64,000 bases of DNA from Silene latifolia (lineage: Eukaryota; Streptophyta; Magnoliopsida; Caryophyllales; Caryophyllaceae), in assembly GCF_048544455.1 (NCBI RefSeq), contig NC_133531.1, positions 65,076,099 to 65,140,098 of the forward strand, given 5' to 3'. A program made the translations under genes and the position numbers. Below the pieces are notes generated by a model. That model made no database searches and was not told the origin of the DNA. It was given only the letters and a program-made list of their open reading frames with translations. Below, piece by piece: positions 11,463-22,741 of this stretch. Within the stretch, counting starts at the first letter, position 1. The number at the start of each line of letters is the position of its first letter.

Positions 11463-11700
11463 GTGGCTTTATAGACGTAAAACAGCAGCTGGAGGTCATA
11501 ACTACTCGATCGAGCGCCTGGAACAGCTCGATCGAGTGAACCAGTGTATTGGAAGGGCTCGATCGAGTGACAACCCACTCGTTCGAGTAAGCACGGGTTG
11601 GGATCTGGTCGATCGAGGAGCACATCACTCGATCGAGCAACAGCTGCATCAGAAAGTGCTCGATCGAACACAAAATCATTCGATCGAGTACTTTAACCTG
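11463..11700 (-). promoter_or_regulatory. Internal palindrome array with TATA-like box (element E)
   Basis: About eight CTCGATCGAG copies lie at 11505-11700. On the minus strand a TATA-like CGTCTATAAAGC (plus 11466-11477) follows immediately downstream. This mirrors the array/TATA order of the LTR. A transcript from here would cover only the noncoding 3' region and 3' LTR. Activity is inferred. Confidence 0.4.
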
Positions 11701-11870
11701 CAAAAGACGCATAAAAGCAAGGAAAGTACGAAAAAGGTTCATAAAACAGCGTCCAAAGTTCAACGTAAAGCTAAAGAAAAACAAATGGTTCAACAAAAGT
11801 ACAATTAAAACTGTCCGGGCTGCCTCCCGGAGAGCGCTGGTTTAAGAGGTCCCGCACGACCTTTCTGGTA

Positions 11871-13315
11871 TCAATTAACTGGCGCGTCGAGCTCGTCTAA
11901 TCGCAAGACTTCAACGCGGTTGTCCGCTTCATTCGCCTCGTGGTAATGCTTCACATATTGGCCATTCACCTTGAATCTATGACCCTCGGAATCTTCAAGC
12001 TCCACGGATCCAAATTTGGTACTTGTTGTACCATCACCGTGTATGGACCACTCCACGGACTTGACTTGCCAGGAAAACAGTCTCAACCGGGCATTAAATA
12101 GCAACACCTTCGCCCCACATGAAACTCCCGAGGTAGGATTCTCTTGTCATGCCATCTCTTCGTCTTTTCCTTGTAAATGCGCGAGTTATCATAGGCATTA
12201 AGTCTAAACTCCTCTAATTCATCTAGCTGCAAAAGACGATTCAGACCACACAATTTAGGATCATAATTAAGCTCACGAATTGCCCACCTGGCCTTACATT
12301 CCAGCTCAACGGGTAAGTGACACGATTTCCCATAAACTAACCTATAAGGTGATGCACCAATTGGTGTCTTAAAGGCAGTTCTATAAGCCCATAATGTGTC
12401 ATCTAGCTTAAGACTCCAGTCCTTCCGTGATTTAGAAACTACCTTAGACAAGATCTCTTTCAGCTCACGATTAGAGACCTCTGCGACCACTAGTTTGGGG
12501 ATGATACCCCAAACCACGCCGTGTTGGACACCAACTCTAGACAGTATGGAAGTGAGTTTCTTTTCCTTAAAATGCATCCCCCCATCACTAATGACGACCC
12601 TAGGGACACCAAAACGGGGGAATATGATCTTTTTGAACATCTTTATCACGGTCTTACCGTCACAGTGAGGTGAAGCAATTGCCTCAACCCATTTTGACAC
12701 ATAGTCTACAGCTACTAAGATGTACATTGTTACCTTTTTGGACGGAACGGTCCTTGGAAATCAATGCCCCAGACATCGAAAACCTCAACCTCTAGGATGC
12801 CGTTTTGTGGCATCTCATGTCTCTTCGAAATATTCCCTGATCGTTGGCATGCATCACAAGCTGAAACAAAAGACTTGGCGTCAGCAAACAAAGAAGGCCG
12901 GTAAAAACAGTGAGTACCTTAGCCACGGTGCGCGATGGACCGTGGTGACCACCATATGAAGAGGAGTGACAGACCTTCCGGGACTATTTTGGTCTCCCCT
13001 GCGGAATACACCGTCTGTAGAGACCGTCGCACATTCCTTAAACAAGTAAGGATCGTCCCGAAATCTTTGCTAGCGTTATATAGAAAACGCTTCTTTTTCG
13101 ATGTGAAAGATCGGCGGCGACTCGCCATCGACAACGAAGTTAGCTATATCTGCATACCAAGGTTCTTGGTTAACAATAGACGATACAACAGCAAATAAAG
13201 TATCGTCAGGAAAAGAATCATCAATGGGTAGAGAATCTTCCCCTTCTTGTCGCATCAGCCGCGACAAGTGATCAGCTACAACGTTCTCAGCTCCTTTCTT
13301 ATCCTTAATCTGCAA
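11871..13315 (-). pseudogene. Integrase region of element E, decayed
   Basis: The minus strand encodes the N-terminal linker ([13 protein letters not shown], near 13290), a frame-broken zinc-binding part (about 13135-12730), and the catalytic core at 12727-12083 with VDYVSKW (Asp), VISDGGMHF (Asp) and a Glu in [35 protein letters not shown] and a C-terminal basic stretch follow. This sequence type is characteristic of Athila integrases. Several frameshifts separate the N-terminal part, core and C-terminal part (11871-12107), and the usual C-H-P-Q type neighbours of the third catalytic residue are altered. It follows RT-RNase H directly. Not expected to be active. Confidence 0.85.
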
Positions 13316-14468
13316 ATCAAACTCCTGAAGGAGGAGTATCCATCTCAGTAACCGTGGTTTTCCTCCTTCTTAGCAAGGAGGTGCCTCAAAGCTGCATGGT
13401 CAGTAAAAACAGTGACTTCTGACCCAACTAAATAAGTGCGAAACTTCTCTAAGGCATAAACTACAGCTAACAGCTCCTTCTCAGTAGTAGTGTACTTCAC
13501 TTGAGCCTCATCCAGAGTTCGGCTCGCATAGTAAATAGCATTCAAGGCTTTGTCTTTCCTCTGGCCTAGCACAGCTCCTAGTGCATAGTCACTCGCGTCA
13601 CACATGATCTCGAATGGCAAGTCCCAGTTGGGAGGCTGTATGATCGGCGCGGAGACTAAGGCCTGCTTTAACCTGTTAAAAGCAAAGAGACAAGCATCAG
13701 TAAACACAAAAGGGGCATCCTTAAGCAACAGTTGTGTGAGTGGTTTAGCAATTTTGGAGAAATCCTTGATAAACCGGCGATAAAAGCCGGCGTGCCCAAG
13801 GAAGCTCCTCACCCCCTTAACATTAACAGGAGGTGGTAATTGCTGAATCACTTCCACCTTTGCTTTGTCAACTTCTATTCCCCTATCAGAAACCAAGTGC
13901 CCTAAGACAACTCCCTCGTTGACCATAAAGTGGCACTTCTCCCGAAAGACAAGATTAACCTCAATACAGCGCTGCAACACTTTTTCAAGGTTAGACAGAC
14001 AGTCAGAAAAATCACTTCCATATACACTAAAGTCATCCATAAAAAATTCCATGATAGACTCAATATACTCTGAAAATATCCCCATCATACACCTTTGGAA
14101 GGTGGCAGGGGCATTGCACAAACCAAAAGGCATTCTGCGATACGCAAAAACGCCCTTAGGACAGGTAAATGTAGTCTTGGCCACGATAAATGCGGGTGGA
14201 TAGGGATCTGAAAGAACCCTGAGTACCCGTCTAAATAGCAGAAAAATTTATGAGAAGCTAACCTTTTCTACCATTTGATCAATAAAAGGAAGAGGAAAGT
14301 GATCTTTCTTGGTGGCGGCATTTAGCTGTCTGTAGTCTATGCACATCCGCCAACCAGTTACTACTCGAGTAGGTATTAATTCATTCTTCTCATTCTTAAC
14401 TACAGTTGTCCCTCCTTTCTTCGGGACTACCTGTACTGGGCTTACCCATCTAGAATTACCTACAGAAT
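13316..14468 (-). pseudogene. Reverse transcriptase (distal part) and RNase H of element E
   Basis: Continuation of the RT cut by element B. After the TSD come SRWVSPVQVVPKKGG, WRMCIDYRQLN and FPLPFIDQM, then a short out-of-frame stretch at about 14190-14248 containing the LDGYSGFF region, then FTCPKGVFAYRRMPFGLCNAPATFQ, the catalytic FMDDFSVYG, and LGHLVSDRGIEVDKAK. RNase H follows with CDASDYALGAVLGQ (catalytic Asp), TTEKELLAVVYA (Glu) and VFTDHAALRHLL (Asp). The two frameshifts and the B insertion make it non-functional. The sequence is closest in style to Athila pol. Confidence 0.87.
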
Positions 14469-16224
14469 TGATCGGAGCCATTTGGTGTTCACAATTAAGC
14501 ATATGTGGTCGTTGGTCAATGGTCGATACAAAACACAATTTATACTCCACGAGCAACTCTACAATTAGTAAAGAGGCAAGTAAAGGTCGGATCCCAAGGG
14601 ACGGGTATTGAAATGAGAATTCTATTGTAACTAGTGGTGTCTAGGGGTGTCACAAATTTGGTTGATGTAGAAGGTTACTAAACTAAAATAACAATGAAAA
14701 TAAACTAGCAAGATGAATAAAATAAGGGGTGTAAACAATTGATTAAAAACACTAGGGTGTCATGGGTTCATAGGGGATTCATGGGATATGATCATACAAA
14801 CATGTTCTCAAATTATAAGCAAGCAATTATTGTTGTGATGGATTGAGTTGGGGTATATCTTACAATCCTAGGAAAGTTTGGGTCCCGGAGCCGAATCGAT
14901 TAGATTGTACAACACCTACAAGTCAACTTAATCTTTCCTACTCAACACATGCATGGTCTAACAAGACTCGAGTTGGGTTATGTCTTACAAGTCAAGTTGA
15001 AAGGATAGAAGATGATAGTAAATGCAAGGATTCATAGGCTTAGCATTTCATCAAATATAACATGTGCATGTATTAAGATCAAAACAAGCAAGCAAATAAG
15101 ATATGAAAGCATATTAATTTAAGCATGAATCATTCCCCATGTTGGTTTCCCCTAATCACCCATTAAACCCTAGCTAAGAGACTACTCACTCATTATCATA
15201 TTGATCATGCTAGAAAGGTTGTCAATCATACTAACATAATGAAACATGATGAATAAATGAAAGTAATTAGCAATAATTAAAAAGGGATTAAGAGATTATA
15301 CCTACTAATGATTCCAATAATAAAGATGCAAAGAATAATAGAAGAACTTGATGATTGATGGAAGGTTGTCAATCTCCCAATAAACCCAATAATCTTCTAA
15401 TTACCCAAAATAAATGAAGAACAAGAGAGATTGAAGAACTAAAACTTGGATTAAAACTTGATTAATACTTGATTACAATATTGAAGAGAGATTTGATTGA
15501 TATTAACTACACTAATTATTGATAAGAAGAACATGCTCCTCTAATTAGACTAATGGGGTATTTATAGTGAAAATTAGGGAGGATGCATTAGGGTTAACTA
15601 AGGGCTAAACTAGTAATTACACTTTTTAAGTTGAGTAAGGAGACTCCGGTTTTGTCCGAGAGAAGGGCTTCTCTTATCGTGGCTTGAAGAACGAAAACGT
15701 GCTGTACTGAAATCCGTGCGGATGGGAGTCGGGACGGCCGGATCTGGGCTGGAGAATCCGAGCGGATTCTTGGTCAAGACACTCGGATTGGCGAGGTGGA
15801 ATCCGAGCGGATTCCTTTGAGGGACGCTCGGATTGGCGAGGGCGGACGGACGGATTGTGTACAATCCGTTCGGATTGTCTGGCAGCAGCTTTTCTTCTTC
15901 TTTTCTTCCCTTTTCTTCATGAATTCCTTGGGGATTTCCTTGGGGACTCAAGGATCCTTTTCTCAACAATGTCCTTCTACTATAATATGTACAAAGGCCT
16001 TCTAGTCTTGTCTCTCCTTGATGCTTGGTCATTGAATACGATCAATTTAGCCTCGTTTTGCCATGAAAATGCAAGATTCTTACTCCTTTCCTACCAAGGG
16101 ATCAAAATCTCAAAGAATATGCAAAACAAAGAACTAAAGATAAGAAATGACCCAAATAGGCACTAAAAAGCATGGAAACAATGGTAATTCGGGGGCTAAA
16201 TATGCGCCAATTATGGTCGCATCA
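14469..16224 (-). repeat. 3' LTR of element B
   Basis: 1756 bases, near-identical to 22742-24500. TATA box on the minus strand at 15558-15567, motif array at 15716-15880 upstream of it. Confidence 0.94.
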
Positions 16225-16263
16225 AATATCCCCAAACCGAACCTTTGCTCGTCCCGAGTAAAG
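16225..16263 (-). other. Polypurine tract and adjacent stem-loop of element B
   Basis: The minus strand reads GGTTTGGGGATATT (plus 16225-16238) abutting the 3' LTR. CTTTGCTCG (16243-16251) pairs with CGAGTAAAG (16255-16263) around a three-base loop, with one non-Watson-Crick position. Confidence 0.7.
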
Positions 16264-18177
16264 AGGTGACAAAGACTAGGACCTATACTAACCTAACCTA
16301 ATAATAATAGCCGATATGAGACAATTAGCGGGTCTCACTCCGCCCCTTCAACTCACAACAAGACAACCATGAGGTAGGATGCCTTCTTGCAAGGCAAGGT
16401 GGGTCCTGCCAAAATGGCGACACATCCAAACATTAAGCACACAAAAACACATAATGGATGCATCTACAAAAGAATAGCCACTTTCCTCATCTAAGTGGCG
16501 GAAATTATCTACAAGGGAAGCAATTCAAGGGTACACAATCCTTCATAGATGCAATTTGTTCAAACTACTAAGCCTAGAAGGATACCAATAAATCACCTCC
16601 AAAAGGTGTCAAGCTAGGGTACCTTTGTCCTCAATCGTTAAATGCTTTTGTCAAGAGTAGACTCCCTATGGTGTTAGAAACACTGGTGGATCGTGGAATT
16701 CCCCCTCTTACCTAGACAAGAAGAAGGGTCGTCCCCTCTCTATCATGCACAAAAATGGATATGATGGATAAAGGGATCGATAGTAATTGAGTTTCATTTT
16801 GGGAGTTTGCTTTTATTTTTGTTGTTCCCCCCCAATTTCTTGTGGCATATAACATTTGAGAACACTTTCTTTGCCATTTCTTTTTGATTTTTGGCATTTC
16901 AATACTTGACAACTTTTTGCATTTCTTTTTGAACATTTTCAAAGTCACCCCAATTAGTAACGAGGGTGCCTTGTATTTGAAGCATAGGAGTTCTATTTTT
17001 TTGCTCCTCTTTTCATTTGATGCATTTTTTTTTGCAAACTTTCTTTCACTTTTCATTTCATTGAACTCAAATTGATTTCTTTTTGTGCCCATTCCCTTTG
17101 ATGACAAAAATGTGGTAGAACATGGATGAATGATAGAAGTATGCATGGTTTCAAGGGTCACCTTGGAATAAACGGTAGCCAAGGAGTTATCACACCACAA
17201 GGTACTCTTGACTAGGCCTTAAACCATGGGTCAAAGGATACTAGCATGACACATCTTAGGGTGTTTTACAAGCATTCTAACAAGCAAAGTCTTAAGAATA
17301 AAAAGCATCTACTAGGGCCTATATACACTTGTCAAGCTTCCCAAGTAGATGATTTCGCAAAATTTTTCTAACATGCAAACTACATGCCATGATGCAACTA
17401 ACGTATAAACATCCTAATGCAAATGATTCTACCAACTAATATGCCATATAAACTAAATGCAAGTCCTAAGTTCACATTGTTTTTACCGCATCAATCAAAA
17501 TAAAGCCACATAGTCATTAACATAGAGAGGAAAAAGGAGATTGGAAAGATCATACCATGCGGTCTTCAATATCCTCATGTCTCGGATGTGGCGTAGTCGA
17601 TCAAAGTGAACAAGGATAAACAAACACAATATACAAGACAATATATACAAAGGAAATGAACTTGTTTTTGGTTTTTCAATTTTTTCAATTTTTTTGATTT
17701 TTTTGAAATTTTTCAATTTTTATGGTTTTTGAATAAAAGTTAAGTGTTAGAATTCCCATCCCCACACTAATATGGGCATTGTCCTCAATGGCCAAAATGA
17801 TGGAAATTATGCAAAATGATGCATGATTTCTATACTAAATGCAATTCTACACTAAGCTACACTACATGATGCATGGTTTTTGTTATGACGGAGAGGATAA
17901 TTTAGATTACCTCCCGTTGTGTATGCATTAACTTCCCCAAACCAAATAAGACACTATTGCTAATGTCAAAGCATGGGTATAGTTCATGCACACACTATGC
18001 TATGCATGAAATTAGATTGTCATTTTGGATTTTCAAAAAATGGGAACAATAAAGAACACCTCCATGGTACCGAGGTGTGAGTCCTTTGATGTTGCTAGGA
18101 CTCCTCCAACAATGATCAAAATGAAATAAAATACAAAGAGATATAGACATACCATGGGAGTGTAGGAGTCTCCAAGG
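16264..18177 (-). other. Noncoding 3' region of element B
   Basis: No credible gene. The part 16264-16660 matches 38820-39130 of element C. The central 16700-17200 (very T-rich, A-rich in RNA sense) has no clear equivalent in C, where a different sequence stands at about 39150-39700. Homology resumes from about 17200 (39780 in C). A swapped or fast-changing module is implied. Confidence 0.65.
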
Positions 18178-18934
18178 CTAGTCTTCCATCATGCTATCAT
18201 CATCACCACTTCCCTCATGAGAAGTGGTCACATTGCCACTTTCCTTGGCACTTTCTTCATCACTTTCTTCATCATCATCTTCACCATCTCCTTCATCATC
18301 TCCACTTGCTTCTTCCTCAATGTTATCATCAAATTCTTCACCATTTCCAACAACCTCATTGTCTTCCACCACGTCCCTAGATGCACCCGGAAATAAGGCT
18401 TCTTTATCCGCCCAACTAGGCAAAGGACAAGATGGATCAAGGAGTCCTTGCCTAGCTAGATGTAAGAGGGGAGGATATTGAGCCAAATAATCATTCTTCC
18501 GATCTTCATAAGCTTGCTTGTGTATGGCTTGCATAAGAAGAGTGACATAGTCTTTTCCAATTTCAACTCCTTGCGGTTTGAACTCTTCATATTCAAAGGG
18601 GTAAGGCGGTATAACAATGGAAGAGGAGGGAGTCTCGTGATCACCCTTTTGTTGTTGAATGATGTACTCGGCTTCCTTGGATAGGGGAAGTAAATAGTTG
18701 GCCCGGTGGACACTAAGACGGCAAATCTTTGCGGGTAAAGTGAATGATCGAGCCTCACTAGTAAGCCACCCATACTTGTTGTCAAGGGGATTGTGAGCAA
18801 CCCACTTAAACTTGTTAATCATGATGGACATATCAATAAGATGGCCACCTTCCTTTGCCTTGTACTTGCTATCCTTATTGAAATTAGGATCAAAGTGCTT
18901 GGCTAGGACCGTGACGAGGCCGCCATTAATAATA
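18178..18934 (-). pseudogene. ORF1 of element B, N-terminal part deleted
   Basis: The C-terminal 250 or so residues of the ATHILA ORF-1-like protein are open: GGLVTV-type start, GHLIDMSIMINKFKW, LTSEARSFTLPAKICRLSVHRANYLLP in pieces, and the acidic tail. About 1 kb corresponding to 41535-42540 of element C is missing. The join near 18934 runs directly into the sequence normally upstream of ORF1, with a three-base overlap (ggt) shared by both ends, typical of illegitimate recombination. The basic N-terminus and its start codon are lost. The first in-frame ATG is at 18831. Confidence 0.82.
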
Positions 18935-19767
18935 ACGGTTTGATTTGATTTTGGTGAGTTTTGTTGAGGGTTTTTGTTTTTGAGATGGAGAGGATGAGGG
19001 TTTTGTTGTTATGGGTAGTGTTTATGAATGAATGAATGAATGAATGAAGGTGGGATGTGTATTTAAAGAGCTCGACATTTTCAAAACGCAGGGACAGTCC
19101 GTGCGGATTGGGCGCAATCCGTGCGGATTCTTCAGCTTCAAATTTTCAAAAATCCCGCCTAGAGACGGGCGGATTCTGGGGAATCCGCTCGGATTCTTTT
19201 TGTGAGACGGGCGGATTTTGTGCAGGACGGACGGATTTCTATCCGAGATTTTTCTTTGTTTTTCCCAGCATTTGCATGACGGGCGGATTGTTCACAAGAC
19301 GGACGGATTCGTGAGACGGGCGTCTTTTCGTAAATCCGCTCGGATTCTTCAACGATCAAGAATTTTGCAATTTCAGCTCGGCCCTAAGACGGGCGTCTTC
19401 TCACGGGACGCTCGGATCTTCTTCAGACGGGCGGATTCTCAAGAATCCGCTCGGATTGGTCCTTGTGTACACGGATTCAGTTCCATCCGTGCACAAACGC
19501 ATTCCCTTATCATTCTTTCTTTCTTTCTTTCAAATCTTGTGTTCTTCATTGTGGGGGCACTACTAAGACATGAATAGCCTAGGCAATTGCCATCCCCACA
19601 CTAAGGTAAAGCACTACACATCAATTGAAATTGTTAATCCCTCCCTCACTTCTCTCTTTTCATGACAATTATTTTGATCAAAGTAAATAAAATCCAAAAA
19701 ATGACAAAAATGCAATACAAAAATTGAAAAGCAAGTTAGGGAGTTAGAAATATTTACAAGTGGTGGT
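18935..19767 (-). repeat. Upstream region of ORF1 in element B with motif array and TATA-like box
   Basis: Contains a TATA-like CTTTAAATAC on the minus strand (plus 19059-19068) and the family I motif array at 19085-19500 with several clear GAATCCGCTCGGATTC-type near-palindromes. The rest (19500-19767) is conserved noncoding sequence shared with A and C. The deletion in ORF1 left this promoter-like block intact. Confidence 0.7.
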
Positions 19768-22602
19768 TTAGGGAGGACTCCACCAAACTCTCATTCTTGA
19801 TGAGATGTCAGGGGGCGTGTTCAAGGTGTTGTTGATGTTGCTCAACACCTTAAAGAAGTAATCAAAAGCTTGTTCATTGTTGTGGTAGAGGTCCTCAATA
19901 GACCGTGGCTCTTGTTGTTGATCATGATCGATGGCATGCCCAATGTAGGGATTAAAGATCCCTTCAAATTCGTCGTCCCAAAGACCACAAACTTCATTGA
20001 GTTGATCATTGAAAATCTCTTGCTTAGATGGAGACAACTCTCCCAATTTCTTCTCTTGGCGAATGAGGCCATCATCTTCTTCCTTGGTTGATTTTGATGA
20101 GCTTTGCAAGCTCTCCTTGTCACAATTCACTTGCTCTTTGAATGGAGCATCTTCAACTTTCTTCCTCCATTGGAGTTCCGATTTCTTCCTTTCATCTTTC
20201 CGGCTATAATGATCAATCATGAAACATGGCTCATGCAAACGAGGAGCTCTCATGGTCTTGTCAAGATTAAAAGTTATGCTTTCATCTCCCACTTCTAGAG
20301 TGAGCTCTCCATGTTTCACATCAATCACCGCACCCGCGGTGTGTAGGAAAGGTCTTCCTAAGATGATTGGAATGTTGGAATCTTCCTCCATATCAACAAT
20401 GACAAAGTCCACCGGGATGAAAAACTTCCCAATTCGCACGGGGACATCTTCCCATATCCCTAATGGTGTCTTCGTCGATCTATTGGCCATTTGAAGAGTG
20501 ATATTGGTGCACTTAAGCTCTCCCATTCCCAACCTTTTACTTACCGAGTATGGCATGACACTCACACTAGCCCCTAGATCACATAAGGCTTTGTTGATCG
20601 TTGTGTCGCCAATGGTACACGGTATTGAGAAGCTTCCCGGATCCTTTAACTTTGGAGGTGAACTCCCTTGAAGTATTGCACTACTCACCTTAGTGAAGGC
20701 GATAGTCTCAAGTTTCCGGATCGACTTCTTCTTTGTGAGGATATCTTTCATGTACTTTGCATAGGCCGGAACGTGATTGATTAATTCCGTGAAAGGAATT
20801 GAGACTTCTAAGTTCTTCACAATTTCCATGAACTTTCCAAGTTGATCATCAAATTTGGGCTTGGCTTGACGACTTGGAAAAGGAAGTCTAACCACAATGG
20901 GCTCCTTCTCTTTGGCTTTGTCTTCATTTTTCTTTGAACTTTCTTCTTTTGATGATTCCCCTTCTATGGGACTTTGCACAACAACTTCATTTTCACTAGC
21001 TTTCACAACTTCATTCTCAACTTGCTCCTTTGGTGCTTCATATCTTGTACCACTTCTCAAGTGAATGGCACTAACCGTTTCATGTCTAGGGGGATTACTT
21101 TGAGGTGGTAATTGCCCCTTTTGTCTTTGTGAGCTTGAAGATGCTAGTTGAGTCAATTGTGTTTCCAACATCTTGGTGTGAGCTAGAATGTTGTTGATGG
21201 TGGTATCTTTTGCTTGGCTATCTTTTTGCATTTGAGTGAAAAATTCTTGTTGATTCTTTTGCATTTGGAGGACCGCTTTTTGGACATCAAAACCTTGGTC
21301 ATTTTGGTGATTGTATGGATTTTGATTTTGGTAACCTTGGTTTTGATTGTAAAAGGGTCTTTGATTTTGATTTCTCATGGGTGGTGGAGTGTATGTTGTT
21401 TGAGGGTTTTGAACATTTTGGCTTTTGTATGAGAGATTTGGATGGAACTTGGTGTTTTCATTGTAAAAATTTGAATAAGGGGTACCACTTTTGTAAGCTT
21501 GGAAAGCATTAACTTGTTCGGTTGTTCCCCTACACTCACTTGAGTCATAACCCAAGGTTCCACAATTCTCACATATCCCGCTTGGGATTGATGAGGATGC
21601 CGTCATGGCATTGACATGGTGCTTTGATGTTTTTGATTTTTCCTCAAGCCTAGCCATAGCTTGTTCAAACTTCAAGTTGATTGTGTCAATATGAGCACTA
21701 AGTTGAGCACCTAATTGAGTCACGGTGTCCACTTCATACTTTCCTCCTCTAGTAGCCTTGCGAGGCCTACTATATTGTGAATTATGGACCGCCATTTCCT
21801 CAATCTTGTTCCATGATTGATTGTCATCAACTTCGGTGAACATTCCATTTGATCCCATATTGAGAATGTTCCTTGAATCTTCATATAAACCATTCCAAAA
21901 TTGTTGCACTAAAAACCATTCGCTAAGTCCATGGTGAGGACATGAGCGACAAATACCTTTGAACCGCTCCCAAGCTTCATACAAAGATTCTTCATCCCTT
22001 TGCTTAAAACCCGTAATTTGAGCTCTTAGCATGTTAGTCTTTTCCGGTGGGTAGAATTTTTTGTAGAAAGTTAGAGCTAGCTTCTTCCAAGAATCTATTC
22101 CAAGGGTGGCCTTATCAAGGCCCTTCAACCATTGCTTTGCGGTGCCGATTAACGAAAAAGGAAATAAGACCCATCTTATTTGGTCTTGAGTCACGCCCGT
22201 TTGAGAGATAGCTTCACAATAATCGCAAAAGATTTCCATATGAGAATGAGGGTCCTCACTAGGCATTCCCCCGAATTGGCTCCTCTCAACTAGTTGGATG
22301 AAGGCGGACTTGGCAATAAAATTACCGGTGAGATGTTGTGGGGTAGGAGTACCATTTGGTAGATCCTCCTCGGTGGGTATAGAGTGTGACGAGAATTTAG
22401 GCATTGTAGGTGGATTTTGTGGGGTATTGTTTAATGGGTTCTCTTCTCCTTTTATTGCGAAAGGATTGACAAACTCACTAGTGGGTTGAACAACTTCACC
22501 AACACCTCCCAAATTCCTCCTAACAAGTCTCCTATTATTCGTCAAGGTTCTTTCGATTTCAAGGTCAAAAGGTAACAAATTTCTTTGTAACCTTCTAGAC
22601 AT
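19768..22602 (-). CDS. gag-protease polyprotein of element B (intact)
   Basis: Open frame of about 944 codons from the MSRR methionine at 22602. Two more upstream ATGs exist (to 22629), but A lacks the outermost, so MSRR is preferred. Order: basic N-terminus with EIERTLTNNRR; a capsid-like part (FIQLVERSQFGGMPSEDPHSH, in segments, WVLFPFSLIGTAKQWL, LYEAWERFKGICRSCP), the retrotransposon gag signature; a CCHC knuckle CENCGTLGYDSSEC; a Gln/Asn-rich stretch; a Lys/Glu-rich linker; then an aspartic protease with DLGASVSVMP, ITLQMANRS and IILGRPFLHTAG. It assembles particles and processes the polyprotein in the family model. No RT follows: the frame stops 1.5 kb before ORF1. It reads slightly further (DISSRMRVWWSPP) than C because the normal stop is altered. 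Confidence 0.92.
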   Translation of the reverse strand: MSRRLQRNLLPFDLEIERTLTNNRRLVRRNLGGVGEVVQPTSEFVNPFAIKGEENPLNNTPQNPPTMPKFSSHSIPTEEDLPNGTPTPQHLTGNFIAKSAFIQLVERSQFGGMPSEDPHSHMEIFCDYCEAISQTGVTQDQIRWVLFPFSLIGTAKQWLKGLDKATLGIDSWKKLALTFYKKFYPPEKTNMLRAQITGFKQRDEESLYEAWERFKGICRSCPHHGLSEWFLVQQFWNGLYEDSRNILNMGSNGMFTEVDDNQSWNKIEEMAVHNSQYSRPRKATRGGKYEVDTVTQLGAQLSAHIDTINLKFEQAMARLEEKSKTSKHHVNAMTASSSIPSGICENCGTLGYDSSECRGTTEQVNAFQAYKSGTPYSNFYNENTKFHPNLSYKSQNVQNPQTTYTPPPMRNQNQRPFYNQNQGYQNQNPYNHQNDQGFDVQKAVLQMQKNQQEFFTQMQKDSQAKDTTINNILAHTKMLETQLTQLASSSSQRQKGQLPPQSNPPRHETVSAIHLRSGTRYEAPKEQVENEVVKASENEVVVQSPIEGESSKEESSKKNEDKAKEKEPIVVRLPFPSRQAKPKFDDQLGKFMEIVKNLEVSIPFTELINHVPAYAKYMKDILTKKKSIRKLETIAFTKVSSAILQGSSPPKLKDPGSFSIPCTIGDTTINKALCDLGASVSVMPYSVSKRLGMGELKCTNITLQMANRSTKTPLGIWEDVPVRIGKFFIPVDFVIVDMEEDSNIPIILGRPFLHTAGAVIDVKHGELTLEVGDESITFNLDKTMRAPRLHEPCFMIDHYSRKDERKKSELQWRKKVEDAPFKEQVNCDKESLQSSSKSTKEEDDGLIRQEKKLGELSPSKQEIFNDQLNEVCGLWDDEFEGIFNPYIGHAIDHDQQQEPRSIEDLYHNNEQAFDYFFKVLSNINNTLNTPPDISSRMRVWWSPP

Positions 22603-22719
22603 GCAAAATATCAAACAACTCGAAAACAATTAGAACAAACCTTGAGGAGTTTTACTTCCCCAAGGTGAAAAAGACACAACTAAAAACAATAAAAGAAATC
22701 TTAAATCAATTAAACACCG

Positions 22720-22737
22720 TCCCCGGCAACGGCGCCA
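22720..22737 (-). other. Primer binding site of element B (tRNA-Asp type)
   Basis: TCCCCGGCAACGGCGCCA on the plus strand, four bases from the 5' LTR, as in A and C. Confidence 0.88.
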
Positions 22738-22741
22738 TTTT

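Noticed and set aside
11353-11808. Plus-strand frame of 151 codons across the palindrome array in E
   Set aside because: On the strand opposite to the element, composed largely of the array, with no recognisable domain.
14843-15037. Small plus-strand frame in the B LTR, repeated at 23116-23310
   Set aside because: Repeated only because the LTR is repeated. It is antisense to the element and not open in A or C.
19870-22489. Plus-strand frames opposite gag-protease in B, repeated in C
   Set aside because: Shadows of the conserved minus-strand gag-protease.
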